Shown in pieces: positions 23,801-35,239 of a DNA stretch of 64,000 nt. The stretch comes from Linnemannia hyalina (taxonomy: Eukaryota > Mortierellomycota > Mortierellomycetes > Mortierellales > Mortierellaceae). Each line of letters begins with the position of its first letter. Positions within the stretch are counted from its first letter, which is position 1. The notes beneath the pieces are model-generated. The model searched no databases. It was not told where the DNA came from and saw only the letters and a program-made list of their open reading frames with translations. The position numbers and the translations under genes are program-made. The stretch is from the NCBI GenBank assembly GCA_019671135.1, contig JAHRHY010000005.1, forward strand, positions 682,001 to 746,000, read 5' to 3'.

Positions 23801-26750
23801 AGGCAGCAGAGCGGACAAGAGCATCACAGTCGTCAAAGTCATTCTCGCGAGGTGGATACAGAGGTGATTCGTCGGATGATGATCGTGCAATGGATGTCGA
23901 TGCACCCTCCGGTGCGGAAAAGGAAAGGACCCAGGATTCTTCTCGACCTACTCTCAAGGACGTCCAAGGGCGCTCTTCGAGACTCCAGGAGATTCCTTCT
24001 AGTCCCCCTCGCACAAAGACTCTCTCAAAGCGTGGTCGCTCCTATTCTTCAGACGAATCAGAGTCGGATGATAGGAAAAAGCCTAAAGGATCCACCAAGG
24101 AGCTCAAGGAAAAATCCTCGCTTGATCTTGGTCACTCGGACAAGAAGAGATCATTGGACAAATCGGCAGCAACCAACACTGACACTAAGCGCGGCCATGC
24201 TTCCACGACATCTTCGAGGGCCAGATCTGACACAGCGGAGGAAAAGAGCTATCGTATCGATCGCGGAGACGAGAGGAGAGGCTCCGAGGTGTCGACTCGC
24301 GGCAAGTCGTCGCAATCGCTGTCGCCGGTTCTGGATCGCAACAAGGACAAGAACCGAAGACTATCATATCACAGTGCCGATGAGGCATCCGACGACTCGC
24401 GCAAGGACAGACGGCGCCCTAAGGATGCCAAGCAAAACAACGACCATACCGAGACCGGTCGCAGCAGATTGGAGTCCAAAGATGTCACCTCGAGAGCAGA
24501 GACTGGTCAAGGTCGAAAGCGGGATACCTCCAGAGATCGAGCCAGCGATGCCCCGGATGCACGTCGCAAGGCCAAGGATGAGAACGCTAGGGAGTCCAAG
24601 GAAAAAACCATCAATATCGAGAAGCCAACGTCATCAAGCACCAGCAAAGATCGGCGGCCGTCCAAGGACGAGGATGTGTCAGTTTCGAGTCGCGCAGGAC
24701 CTAAAAACGATCCAAAGTCGGACCGCACAGGGTCGGCGGCTGCACCTAGTTCACCAGGACGTCGTTCAGCACGGGATGCACCAAAGGAGACAAAGTCGAG
24801 GGGTGAGAAGGACTCGAGGGATGCAGCTGCGACATCAGGCCAGCGATCCACCAACAGCACCAAGGATCGGGTTCGCGGTCGATCACGGACACCCTCACGC
24901 ACCAGATCCCGCTCAAGATCACCTAGGAGATATGATCGGAACCGAAGTCCGTCTCGAAACGACACTCGCGATGGAAAGTCGAACCGGGATCGCAGAGAAT
25001 ACGATGACGACCGGTCATCCAGGCGCAAGCGGGATGGCAGTCGCGACCGGAATGACCGTTCGGGACGTGGAAGGAGCAGGGATCGCTTTGGGCGAGACAG
25101 GAGTCGCGACAAGAGCACCGACAGGAACCGTGACAGGAGCCCTGCTCGGGGAACTAGCCGCGAACGGAGCCGAGATCGCAAGAGGGTCAGGTCTCGTTCT
25201 CGCGACCGTGAAGGAAGGAAGGAGACTGATCGCCGTGCTCGTGAGACGTCAGCGACACCCAGTAGCTCTAACACAGCAGTCTCGCGACCTGATATTAGAA
25301 CAGATGCCCGACCCGACTCTCGACCCGAGACCAAAACACAGCTACCTCATCAGAATTCTACCAAGAGCTCTATAGGCCGGCGCGACTCGGAGAGCAAGCA
25401 TGGAGCAAGTACGACGACAGCGAACCCTCCTCGACCACCACCTCCAACAATCAAGGAGGAGCCTCCAGTGCAGCCTCCTCCTCCTACGACCGCGCCTCCC
25501 GATACCATTCCGCGGTCGGGCGTGACTGGCGTTGTGAAGGAGACAATAGTCAAGAGAGTCTCCATCGAGGATTACCAAAGGAAGAAGACCAACCTCGCAA
25601 CCACAGACAAAGTTGACACGCCCAAGGCAGTATCAGACTCGCCAGCATTGGCGAATGCCGTCGTCGCAACCGGCAAACCACCCGTCGTCACCAAGGACTC
25701 GACTCAGAAGCCAGCCAATGCGGAGCAAAAGTCGTCCAGCACCTCATCCTCCAAGCCATCGTCAGAAACCGCGAAGAAGATTGCCGACTATCACAACACA
25801 TTCAACATGTAAGCTTTTGAATGGATATTAACTTTTTGATTTACGCATTGAAAAGGACGATTGACTAACAACAAGAGTCATACTTGTGCACAATGTATAG
25901 GCGTCGGGCGGCAGGAATCACATTCAAACACAATGCGGACGACACTCTCAAGAACCAGAGCAACGCCAAGTTGGGCGCGATTCAGTACTTTTTGAGCGCG
26001 ATCGAGTTTATCGCTGCTTTCCACGCCAACGACAAGTACCACAACCTTTTGAACCCCGGTCGACAGGATGTTGCAGTCAAGGCGTCTATCAACTCGTGGG
26101 ACACCATGCGTCAGTTCATTCACGCCCTTACCAACCAGTGCCACTCCAACCGCCTCGCTGGACTTGATGGCGTGAGGTGAGAAACTTCAGATCAATCTCT
26201 ATTCGTTTGTGTGTTTCAGACTGAAATCTGGGACAGTGCTCTGCATTGAGACTAACTAAGTCTATATCTGATGGTATCTTGTAATAGCGCGTTGATGGAG
26301 GTGTTGGTGTACTACAAGGTGTACAGCTACCATATCATGAACTTGCGGAAGGAGATGCTCAAGAGCGGTCAGTTCAAGTCAAAGGGAGCGACCAAGGAAG
26401 AGAACGGAGTTGCGCCGATGGTGTCGATCCCTCAGGAGATGGCGAACCGAATGCTGCAGAACGTGGAGGATTGGGCACATATCCAGAAGCGTATGGACGA
26501 CTGTCGACAGTGGTTGACACCCGACATTGCACAAAAGCAGTTCCCGCAGACGTTTGAGAAATGGTGCATCCATCCGGACCAGATTGGACAGCAGCAACAT
26601 CATCCTTTTGATGGATTTGTCTCGGGAACCAACATCCAAAAGATCCATTGGCCTCTTGGAATGCACCTGCACCTGCACGAGTTGATGGCGTTTGTTGTGT
26701 CTGCATTGGAAGAGTACCAGAGGCGGAATGGTCTTGAGCATACCAAGTAG
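20815..26750 (+). CDS. RS-rich protein with an AF4/FMR2-like C-terminal homology domain, 7 exons, about 1268 aa
   Basis: Proposed exons: 20815-21197, 22663-22774, 22979-23023, 23172-23410, 23520-25808, 25901-26176 and 26288-26750. All seven join in frame. Intron 1 is unusually long (1465 nt) and intron 2 has a GC donor (CAG|GCAAGC). The last about 250 residues are helical and begin RRAAGITFKHNADDTLKNQS. They continue with AIQYFLSAIEFIAAFHAND, ALMEVLVYYKVYSYHIMNL, then IPQEMANRMLQNVEDW. That succession resembles the C-terminal homology domain of animal AFF/AF4 scaffold proteins of the super elongation complex. About residues 713-840 form a dense RS/RD domain (SRSRSPRRYDRNRSPSR), as in splicing and elongation factors. 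I infer a nuclear transcription-elongation or RNA-processing scaffold. The alternative is an unrelated helical RS protein. Confidence 0.65.
21198..22662. other. Long first intron of the AF4/FMR2-domain gene, with a C+T-rich minus-strand tract
   Basis: It is bounded by GG|GTAAAG and TCTCACAG|A and keeps frame across the join. Within it, about 21360-21850 is strongly C+T-rich on the minus strand, the composition that marks gene leaders elsewhere in the window. About 22580-22660 is C+T-rich on the plus strand. No coding exon was found inside. Confidence 0.5.
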
Positions 26751-26952
26751 TTCTCTTTTACTTGTTTTTTTTGTTTTTCTTTTTTGCCGTGTGAAGACAC
26801 CATTCATTCTATTTCATATTCTTTCGTACTTCTCCTTCTTCATACATAACAGGAACAACAAAGTTTGCATTTCCAAAAGAATGATTGTGTGTGTGTTTGC
26901 TTTTGAACTAAAGGAAAATGTTTAATAGTGGTTCAAAAACAATATGAATGGA

Positions 26953-27890
26953 TTAAAGGTAGATGTCGTTCCCTGTTGGTGCTTGATAGCCAACAAATCG
27001 CCTTGCTGCGGCGTCCCGGTCCAAAATTGCGCCAGGCCAAGTTTCTGCCTGACCATCCTCATCATCATCCTCATCGCTCTCTTCCTCATCCGCGTGTTCC
27101 TCTCTTGGGATATTTGCTCCAGGCATGGTCATATCAATCCCATCTCCAGATCCTGTTGATCCTGTCGTTGTCTCGTCAAGATGTTTAGAGAGGCGGATGC
27201 GAATGGTGGGACGATGTTTTGAGACAGTGATAGGGTCGAGGTTTGGTTGGTCTGGGTTTGGGTCCCAGATCTCTCGTTCTGTGACCTGGCCGATTTCTGT
27301 GAACTGGTGGAGGACACCTTCCATCCTGCGTTTGAGGATCTCCGCGACGGTTACGGCCTTTGTGATTGATTTGCCTTGTGCTTTGAGTGTCAGGACTCCT
27401 CGTGGTGTTGGGTGTTTTGATGACGATATTGATGGTATGCTCTATTTTGGTTGAAGGGCGAAGAAGATGTCGCGTCTGTTGGTTAGCGTCCTGTCCTGCC
27501 TTCGCCGTGGCGTCTTTGACCAATACGATAGAATATCAGCGCGCTTGATCAGTATCCAATGAGAAAAATTACGTGTGATGTTGCTGCGCCGCCTTTGTTA
27601 TCAGAACGTTTGCTCTCTGCTCCTTCTGTTCCTTCTACTGATCCTGCTCCAGCAGCTGCAACAACTGGTGTAGAGTCGGCCTCGGTCAAGACCTCGAGGG
27701 CGCGAGAGACGTAAGTACGAATTTTTCCGTTGGGGGTGATGGCCATGACACCGTGTTGCTGTGGCCGGTTGTGTTGTTGCGTCGTCTGCTTCTGTTGCTG
27801 CTGATGCTTCTTGGACGCTGTGGTGGCATCTTGAATGTCGTCCTCGAACTTTGGTTTGGATGTCTTGGCTCTCTTGTGGTAGTTCTCCAT
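26953..27890 (-). CDS. Alba-domain protein, Rpp25-like RNase P/MRP subunit, 2 exons, about 268 aa
   Basis: Exons in coding order are 27890-27573 and 27441-26953 (GT-AG, phase 0). The Alba fold is visible in two pieces. GVMAITPNGKIRTYVSRALE is at residues 47-66. VLTLKAQGKSITKAVTVAEI then LKRRMEGVLHQFTEIGQVTE starts near residue 122. The AEILKRR-x-GLHQ-like motif, a later EIW and a beta strand IRIRLSK are what the Rpp25/Pop6 branch of the Alba family shows. These proteins bind the P3 arm of RNase P and MRP RNA as a heterodimer with Rpp20/Pop7. A Ser/Gly/Ala-rich loop of about 40 residues sits between the two Alba halves. The C-terminal tail is acidic (EEESDEDDDEDG). It is divergent from CENP-W with a 300-bp shared promoter. 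Confidence 0.82.
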
Positions 27891-28190
27891 TATGGTTTGT
27901 CCTTGAGTGTGTCTTGTTGTGAGTGAAAGAGCCCTGCAGCTGCGTTTTGAGTGGAAAAACAAGAAAAAAAAAAGGCTGAAGCAGTCACTTCATGCTCCAC
28001 GTGATGGTTGCTTGGATGGGTCTGGGAGATGTTATTGTGCCTGTGATGGTCGTTTCGTTCTCATTGACTTCTTCGTCTACCAAACCTACCGACCTATTAC
28101 TACAAACGCCTCACTTTCAGCTTCTCACTCCACGCCACGCCACGCTACATTGCCACCTTCTCTCTCAAAACACATTCAGTGCCATAAAGA
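27891..28190. promoter_or_regulatory. Bidirectional promoter, Rpp25-like / CENP-W
   Basis: Only 300 bp separate the two ATGs. A perfect CACGTG palindrome lies at 27998-28003, the core site of bHLH regulators (Cbf1/CPF1-type in yeasts). Whether it is used is not known from sequence. Confidence 0.35.
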
Positions 28191-28769
28191 ATGACACGCA
28201 TCTATCCAAGGAGCACACTCAAGAAGATCTTCCGTGCCCATGAACCATCCTATCAACTGTCAAAGGACGTCGACATCAAGGTTCGCCTTCCCTACACTTC
28301 TTTCTCTCCCTCTTCTCCGTCTCCAAAATAGAGCCCAAAGGAAACATAAAAGCAAAGAAGCGCGGTCCCTAAGACTTTTTATTTTTTTCTTCGTGCGTAT
28401 ACCATGTGTATAGATTTATGTGTTGTACCTGTTGTTCTTGCAACGGTTATCGAACGAAGCCAGTCGCCAGGCCCAATTGACGCACGATGCTATCGTCCAG
28501 TCTAGGCATGTCTCGCGGGCATTGAGGGTGAGCCATTCCCCCCCCCCCCCCCCCCCTTTTTCTTATACACGAACATATACATATACACATATCTATTACA
28601 TGTTGCATAAGTTCTGTTCTACTCCGTCGTAGAGCATTTTTTCAAGACGCGTCCTACCTTCCTGTGTTTGTAACTTTTAAGGCGAATGCTGACACAGAAA
28701 ATGGTATTTACTTTTGTGTGCGTTTTGAATTTGTCCTTCTAGATCGTCTTGCAGCAATTCAAGGGATGA
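28191..28769 (+). CDS. CENP-W: Centromere histone-fold protein CENP-W, 3 small exons, 76 aa
   Basis: Exons are 28191-28280, 28414-28527 and 28743-28769, all in phase 0. The spliced product opens MTRIYPRSTLKKIFRAHEP, continues IYVLYLLFLQRLSNEASRQA, and ends RHVSRALRIVLQQFKG. Length and pattern match CENP-W: a basic start with a PR-x-x-LKKIF helix, a long hydrophobic alpha-2 helix with FLQRLSNEA, and a final helix with a stored basic-hydrophobic end. CENP-W pairs with CENP-T in the constitutive centromere complex (Wip1 in yeasts). No single exon is long enough for an ORF finder, so the gene is easily missed. Intron 1 has a weak donor (GTTCGC). Intron 2 begins GTGAGC and has a run of 19 C just after it. 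Confidence 0.82.
28538..28556 (+). repeat. Poly-C run of 19 in CENP-W intron 2
   Basis: Nineteen consecutive C residues start about ten bases after the 5' splice site. Such homopolymers are prone to length change and to sequencing error. Confidence 0.9.
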
Positions 28770-28984
28770 GCATGTACACCTGCGCTTAATCATTCTTCTC
28801 CAGGACATCCCTACTCTTCTCAACCAGTTTGCGTAATATCAGCTCCATCTTGTTATCGTCTTGCACTCCAGCGCTTGATGCTTCTTACCCACCTCGCCCT
28901 CCACTTCGCCCTAACTCACCCTTACAACACCATCTACACTTGTAAAATTTCCATGTAAAATAAAGATACTACTATAAACTCCTA

Positions 28985-29335
28985 GCATATGCCAAATCGT
29001 TGAACATCTACGACAAGCCAAATATTTGAAGTATTGGACAGGAGGGTTATAGCTTACCAAGATACTCTGTACCATCCAATGATCATTTTACCGGCTGCCA
29101 AGGCATCGAAAACCTAGAAGAAACCAAGCATTTGGAGCACCGTATACAATGATTGTGGCTTACCAAGATACTCGATACCTTTCTAAATATCATTTCCGGA
29201 CGCCAAGTCGTTGAAAACGTACGACAAGTCAAGCATCAGGCGCAGAGACTATCACACGTGGAACCAGAATATCGACACGTCTCGGTATCTTTCTAATGGT
29301 CATTTTGCCGGATGCCAAGTCGTATTTCAAACTCT
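28985..29335. repeat. Degenerate tandem repeat, about 3.5 copies of a ~106-bp unit
   Basis: The word GCCAA(G/A)(T/G)CG recurs at about 28991, 29097, 29202 and 29313, spacings of 106, 105 and 111 bp. It is each time followed or preceded by related sequence (GCTTACCAAGATACTC, then a TTTCTAAT-like word and TCATTT). Copies differ by many substitutions, so the array is old. No reading frame runs through it. Confidence 0.65.
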
Positions 29336-30776
29336 ACTTCATGTATCCGTTAAGATTTTTCTGTTCAGGAAATAAGTACTTGCGTCCGTGTTCTTTCCGT
29401 TGCATACTTTCTCTCCTGCTTTTCCTTTCTCCGTGGCTGTGGTCATTGTAATGCGAGGGTGGGATGGTTCGTGTGTGAAATGGCATGCGAGCGGGCCAGG
29501 GTTTCATTTTTTTTTGGTCATTTAGACGACAGCCGTTCTTGGCTTTTTTTTTACCGGTATGTTGTGCCAGACATGAGACAGATGGGCAGATGTGGAGAGA
29601 AGGGTATATTCATACGTGTCAGAAAAAGAACGACAGCCAAGACATTAAGAGAAGCTGGCAAGGGGTTTTTTTTAGGAGTTGGGGCGAGAGGGGTTACAGT
29701 ACACTGTAGTAGCTGAAAAAAATTATGGCCTGATAATTAAGGATTTTCATAGTTTGTAGAGGAATGGGCGACATTGAAGTGGAGTAGGAAGTTGTGAGCT
29801 TGAGGTTCAAGCAAGTAGGTGGACACTGAGGAAAGTCTTGGCGAGACCTCCAGATTCTTTATTTAAGCAGGGTTCAATTGCTTGGCGCTATAATGTCATC
29901 AGGGGTTAGCCCCCTATGATCGGGGTCAGGGGCTTAGACAATGAGATCATGAGCCCGTCAGGTCTTTTTTTTTTTTTTTGGAAGGAATGGCTGCATGGGG
30001 CTAATCCTTTGAGAATTTTCCTGATTGTCCACTGTCGACTTATTCATTCCCCTTCCATTGACTAAAAGTCGACTTCGCCTTTAGAACATTTTCCTTTTTT
30101 TCTTTGTCTTCTCCCTTCAACGGCGGACATGCATTGGATAAAAATGCCATGCCGTCTGCTTTCGGTCGACAATGATCCCCCTTTGTTTTTTCTCTATCTC
30201 TCTCTATCTTATTCGCATATCGCTAGTTATCCGAGGGCTATTGTTTTCCTCTCTATTTTCTTAGCTCTTTTACCAAGATTCGGGCTGAAGGGAAGCATAC
30301 AAGTTCAGCCAAAGTAGTGATAAATGCAAGAACACAAAGATTTGTACCTTGGCTTGGCTGATCAAGGGCTGTTCTTCTTATTTCTCGCCAATAGGCTCCT
30401 CAAGAGAAAGGAAGTGTAAGAAAAATAGAAGGGAAGGAGGCATGGGGCGATATGAGTCTAAGACACCAGTTGTCGGACATGGATAGCTCTAATTGCGTGT
30501 AACGAAGGTAAAAAGGGTGGCACGCACAGATGAGGTGGGCACGCGTTGCTGCCTGTTTGTTGTCCGTATCAGGGTAATGCACGTACGTATCTCGTGGATA
30601 CCTTCTCTCTCCTCCTTGCCTTGGCTGAAAGGGAATATAAAGAGAGGGGGAAGAACGCGCGTTCACAAATACTTTTTTTTATATCTTTTCGCTATTATCC
30701 TCGGGCCGAACAACCTGGCAAAACCGTCGTTCCTGAATTTTGCTTCTCTTTCTTTTTTTGTTTATCACCTCCCCGC

Positions 30777-30778
30777 CT

Positions 30779-30813
<35 letters not shown>

Positions 30814-30817
30814 TCTC
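30777..30817 (+). repeat. (CT)n microsatellite
   Basis: A run of CT dinucleotides interrupted once by CGCC. Confidence 0.85.
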
Positions 30818-31028
30818 ATTATTGATCAATTGACCACTGTCCACACCCAAAACCTTTATTATTCACTCTCACTCACTCAACCGTTCTGTGCTGATACTCG
30901 CCACACAAACACACTCTCTCGCTCAGGTACATACACATAGAAGAAAAGAACATGCCAACCTTGTTCCTGTGTTCTTTGTTGTTCTTTCTTTGCACTCGTC
31001 ATCATCTTCAGTTGTACTTGTACTGTAT

Positions 31029-31176
<148 letters not shown>

Positions 31177-31234
31177 GCCCCACTCTGCCACGCGACCCCT
31201 TTCTCCTGCACTGAGCTGCTAGCCGTGGTCATTC

Positions 31235-31274
31235 GCTCTTGTTGTATCCAATTTGCTCTTGTTGTATCCAATTT
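31235..31274 (+). repeat. Exact 20-bp tandem duplication
   Basis: The unit GCTCTTGTTGTATCCAATTT occurs twice back to back, just 3' of the CA tract. Confidence 0.9.
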
Positions 31275-31936
31275 ACTCTCCTACATGAATGCATCGCATC
31301 GCAGGAGTTGCTATTCCTGTTCTTTATTTTTCTTGTTTGTTGTTTCTTCCGATCGGCACATCCGTCATTCCTCCTCTCTTTTTTGCTTCGCTTTGCCTTG
31401 CTTTGCATCCTTCCTTATTTGCCTCTTTCTTATATCCCTTTCTTGCCTCTCACTCTCCTCTCACTCTCCCACTCTCTCTCTCTCTCTCTCTCCAACCCCT
31501 ATCCTTTCAACCATAATTTCTCTCACTGCTCTTCCACATCGTTGCCCCTCTTTTTTTTGACATCACACCACATCGAATCTGCCTTGATCCATCTAGTTTC
31601 TTATTTTCTCTTTTCGTCTCTTTTCTCTCAATGCATCATTGAACGCTCGCCCACATCCCCTTGACCCATACACCTTCCCACTTCTTTTACTCCTCTTTCA
31701 TCCTCAGCAGTTACCTGCTTCTCTCTTTCTCTCTTCTTCAAACGATCACCCACTAATCCTCTCCTTACCCTCCCACTCTTTATCTCTCATACACTTTCAC
31801 TAATATCTCCCTTCCAAACCTCGGACTTTTGTTACACCCCATTCTCCGACAATTTCACTTTCTCGACATCTCCAAAAGCCGGATAAAAGAACACCACTCT
31901 CCACATCAACACGACACACAACGCACATAGCACAAG

Positions 31937-34900
31937 ATGAAGGCACCAAAACCCAACACCAACAACACACTACCTCCTCCACTACCTCCAACCTCCTACC
32001 AGAAACAGAAAACGCTGTCGATCCATATAGCCACGGACCACATTGGTCCGAACAATATGCCCCTCGTCTATGGGTCGACACCCGAAAGGGTTGGATCCAT
32101 TCGAGGAACGGTCCGTTTTTCGACCAACTACCCCTGCAAGGGTAAAGATGTTGTCATCATGTACGAAGCTAAAGCCGAGGCGCAATGGTCAGGTAATACA
32201 AGGAAACAACTTTGCCCTTTTTTGTTTGCGTCATCACATAACATAACGTACAACGTCGTGCCTCGCATCGCATTCTCTTTTTTCACGAACTAAGAACAAT
32301 CCCTCTTCCTCTTTTCGTGCACGTTCTTTCAATTCCTGTTTATTGTCGTTGCTTGTTGTTTGCTTGTTGTTTGCTTGTTGTCGTTGTTGTTGTTGTTGTT
32401 GTTGTTGTTGTTATTGGCATGTGCTCAATCCATTGTCATTACCCAATCCCACACAACAACCAACTACAAATAGCATTGGAGAACAAAAAGGTCGTTAAAC
32501 ACCAGACAGAAGAGATACTCGGATACCACATCTGGCACTTTCCCCTTGAGCACACAAAGACCGGCGGGTCGACCGTCGCTGTGGGCGTTTACGAAAAGGA
32601 GTTTGAGATCCCTCTTGTCCATCCTTCCTCAGCGGCAGCAGCAGCCGCCTCCTCGTCTTCTCCCCTTCGCAACAACAACCCCTCTGCTTCCCCTCCTTCC
32701 CCTCCTTCGTCACCTTCTCCTTCGCCCTCTGCAGGGTCCGCTGCCGCTTCCTCAAAAAGCAATTCCGCTCTCATCCCCCACACAACATCAACAGTGATGG
32801 TCGGTGCAAAACAGGTTGGCCCGGTCAGTGCTTCTGCAACAGCTGCTGGATTGCTCCCTTCGAGCAGCTATAGCCCTCAAGCAAGGATCAAATACACTAT
32901 CCGCGCCATCCTCCAACGCCCCTTCCCATTCATCACTCACGTTGAGGCCTCTCAGGAGGTCTGGGTCTTCAACTCTAGTCTGCCCCCTCAGTTCCCCTTA
33001 TTGACGCCCTTGTCCCCCTCCAACTCCACCGGTCGTCGATCCCATTCCAATGCGTCCAGTAAAAAAAGGCTCCAATCTGCCAAAACCAACACAACTTCTG
33101 CAGCTGCAACCACAACCACAACAGCCACAACCAACCCAACGCCTGCAGAGAAGGCTCCCGACAAGGAGTCGTCGAAATCTCTTGAGTGCAGTGAGGTGCT
33201 CAAGTCCCAGTCCTTGCTCTCACTGCCCATGCCCTCACAGGTCTTCAAGTCCGCGCTGGCTATGCTCCCTTCCATCGATCTATCGCGCTCCAAGCAATTG
33301 TTCTCAATATCAAAGACAGCAGGACCATCGCCCGCGTCCGCGTCTGAACCCGCATCTGGATCGGAAACTGGAGCTGGATCAAGATCAGGAACAACAGCAG
33401 CAGCGTCATCTTTCCAACCATCCACGTCCGCTGCTGCGACTACTCCTGATAATGCCACGACTCCGACCGCTACAACGACGACGACGGCGACCAAGGACTC
33501 GACGGACATCACTTCTGAAGCTGGCTCTTCTTCAAGTTGTTCCTCTGTCTCTTCGCCACGATTGGATGGTCGCGAAAACAACTACAACCACCAATCTCAT
33601 CCTGAGGATACGGACAACGATAATATCGCCGACTACACTGGAGTCTGGGAGGCCTTTGATATCCCATACTCCCTCTCGCTGCCGTCGGAAATGGTCTACG
33701 TCGGACAGGTTGTCCCGCTCACCATTCGATTTGGACCTCACCACGGATACTGCAGCAGCAGCAACAAGCAGCAGGAGCAAGGTAACGCCGGTCATCAGGA
33801 CACTCCTTCGCGTCGGTTTATGGTCAAGAAGGGTGTCCTCAGACTGATGGAGCATACGCTTTTGCGGGAAGTCACGACAACACAGGTTCCTCTTTCAAAG
33901 TCGGCCTCTGCCCAGAACAAGAACCACAACAAGTCTTTGGTCTTGATGACAACCAATGCCCATGCCCCTTCCCAGGCGACACTCGAGAAGACCTTTGAGG
34001 ATGATGGCTCGACCAAGGATTCTTCTCATCGCCGTGCATTCTCGGAACAACAACCTCACCCCAACAGTAACGGAAAGTCGAAGCGAATGGTACCTTTGTT
34101 TGGCAAGCGTCAAGACCAGAATGCGATCTATCAAGAGCAGGGATACCACGGCAGTCATTCGCACCTGCCACTTCCTGGTGGGGGAGACTCTGATGCAGAA
34201 CAACAGCGGCAACGCAATACCAAGTCTCAACATCAGCACCAACTTTCGGTGCCTGGAGGAGGAGATGCCCATTCGTCGTCGCATAAGCATGAAGGAGACC
34301 TTCGAAAGTCGTTTTTCAAGCCGAATCGTCATAGTATGGATGTCTCGACTGGCCGACCGGTTTCGATGGTCAATCCGTACGGTCCCACGAACGGCAGCAA
34401 CCCCCGGATTGTGAGCAGTATCGAGGCAAAGTTCAAGACCGAGGTGATGCTCTTATCCCTGACACCCTTCTTGCAACGACAGGAGCAGTGGTACCAACGA
34501 AAGCTCAATAAAGCCGCCTTCGACTCTGCCGCTGGATCGACAGGACGAACGCATGACGGATCTGATGGCGACAAGGTTGCCACCCAACAGAAGGAAGACA
34601 ACGAAGAAGAGAGAGGTGACATGTACGTGGAGGAGGAAGATGTAGAAGAAGATATCGAGGATGGAGTCTGGCAGACGACGATCTGGGTGCCTATCCCTGG
34701 CCCTTCGGCGATGGCGACGTTTACCGAGACCAAAAACATTATCAAGACTCATACTCTCCAGCTCATCTTGCTCTGCGGTCTTGGTGGCGAGGCTGTGCCA
34801 GTGCCAGCGGCGGTGGTGCAAGGTGAAGATGGAGAGGCCGATTCGGGTTCTGGTTCTGCTGCGGCGTCGGTGGCAGCTGTTTCGTTGTCCAACGTCAACA

Positions 34901-35071
34901 AGGAGTTCCGTCTCGAGAGTAAGTTGTCTTGTTTGTATTAGATATTCTTTTCCATCAACTGATGACTATAGATGGACTAACGCGTTCTTCTCATATCCTT
35001 GCACTTTTCTAGTGGATTTGCATGTCACTGGTCCTAGATCTCCCGTCGAGATGACCATTAAGCACCTTTAA
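31937..35071 (+). CDS. Arrestin-like (alpha-arrestin type) protein, 3 exons, about 919 aa
   Basis: Exons are 31937-32192, 32474-34918 and 35013-35071 (GT-AG, phases 1 and 1). The N-terminal arrestin lobe starts near residue 25 (LSIHIATDHIGPNNMPLVYG, GSIRGTVRFSTNYP, VVIMYEAKAEAQW). It resumes after the intron with GYHIWHFPLEHT, KEFEIPL and ARIKYTIRAILQRP. A C-terminal lobe follows: FDIPYSLSLPSEMVYVGQVV with PLTIRF, RRFMVKKGVLRLMEHTLLRE, IWVPIP, then the last exon MDLHVTGPRSPVEMTIKHL. Ser/Thr/Ala-rich segments are inserted between and within lobes. Fungal alpha-arrestins recruit Rsp5-type ubiquitin ligases to membrane transporters through PPxY motifs, but I see no PPxY here. So a different binding mode, or a different role, is possible. 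Confidence 0.72.
32350..32412 (+). repeat. (GTT)n-rich tract in arrestin-like intron 1
   Basis: Repeats of TTGCTTGTTG pass into a run of about eleven GTT triplets, inside the intron at 32193-32473. Confidence 0.8.
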
Positions 35072-35205
35072 AATATTCGCAAAAAGATACCTCCCCATTC
35101 CATCTCATACCCCCCCCCCGCCCAAATCTCTGCACTCACAAATGGCAAAGTAGAGGAAATAAATTAAAATGAAAGAACGTGTTCGTTCGTCCATAACTTC
35201 TTGAT

Positions 35206-35239
<34 letters not shown>

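Noticed and set aside
28985..29335. CRISPR array
   Set aside because: Eukaryotic DNA; repeats are long, diverged and contiguous rather than short identical repeats with unique spacers.
29880..29965. G/C-block region that might form a hairpin RNA
   Set aside because: The GGGG and CCCC blocks do not pair into a long consistent stem by eye, and no box motifs of known RNA classes are seen.
35209..35238. Poly-T as the tail of a reverse-strand retroposed copy
   Set aside because: No recognisable gene body or flanking target duplication; simple homopolymer expansion is enough.
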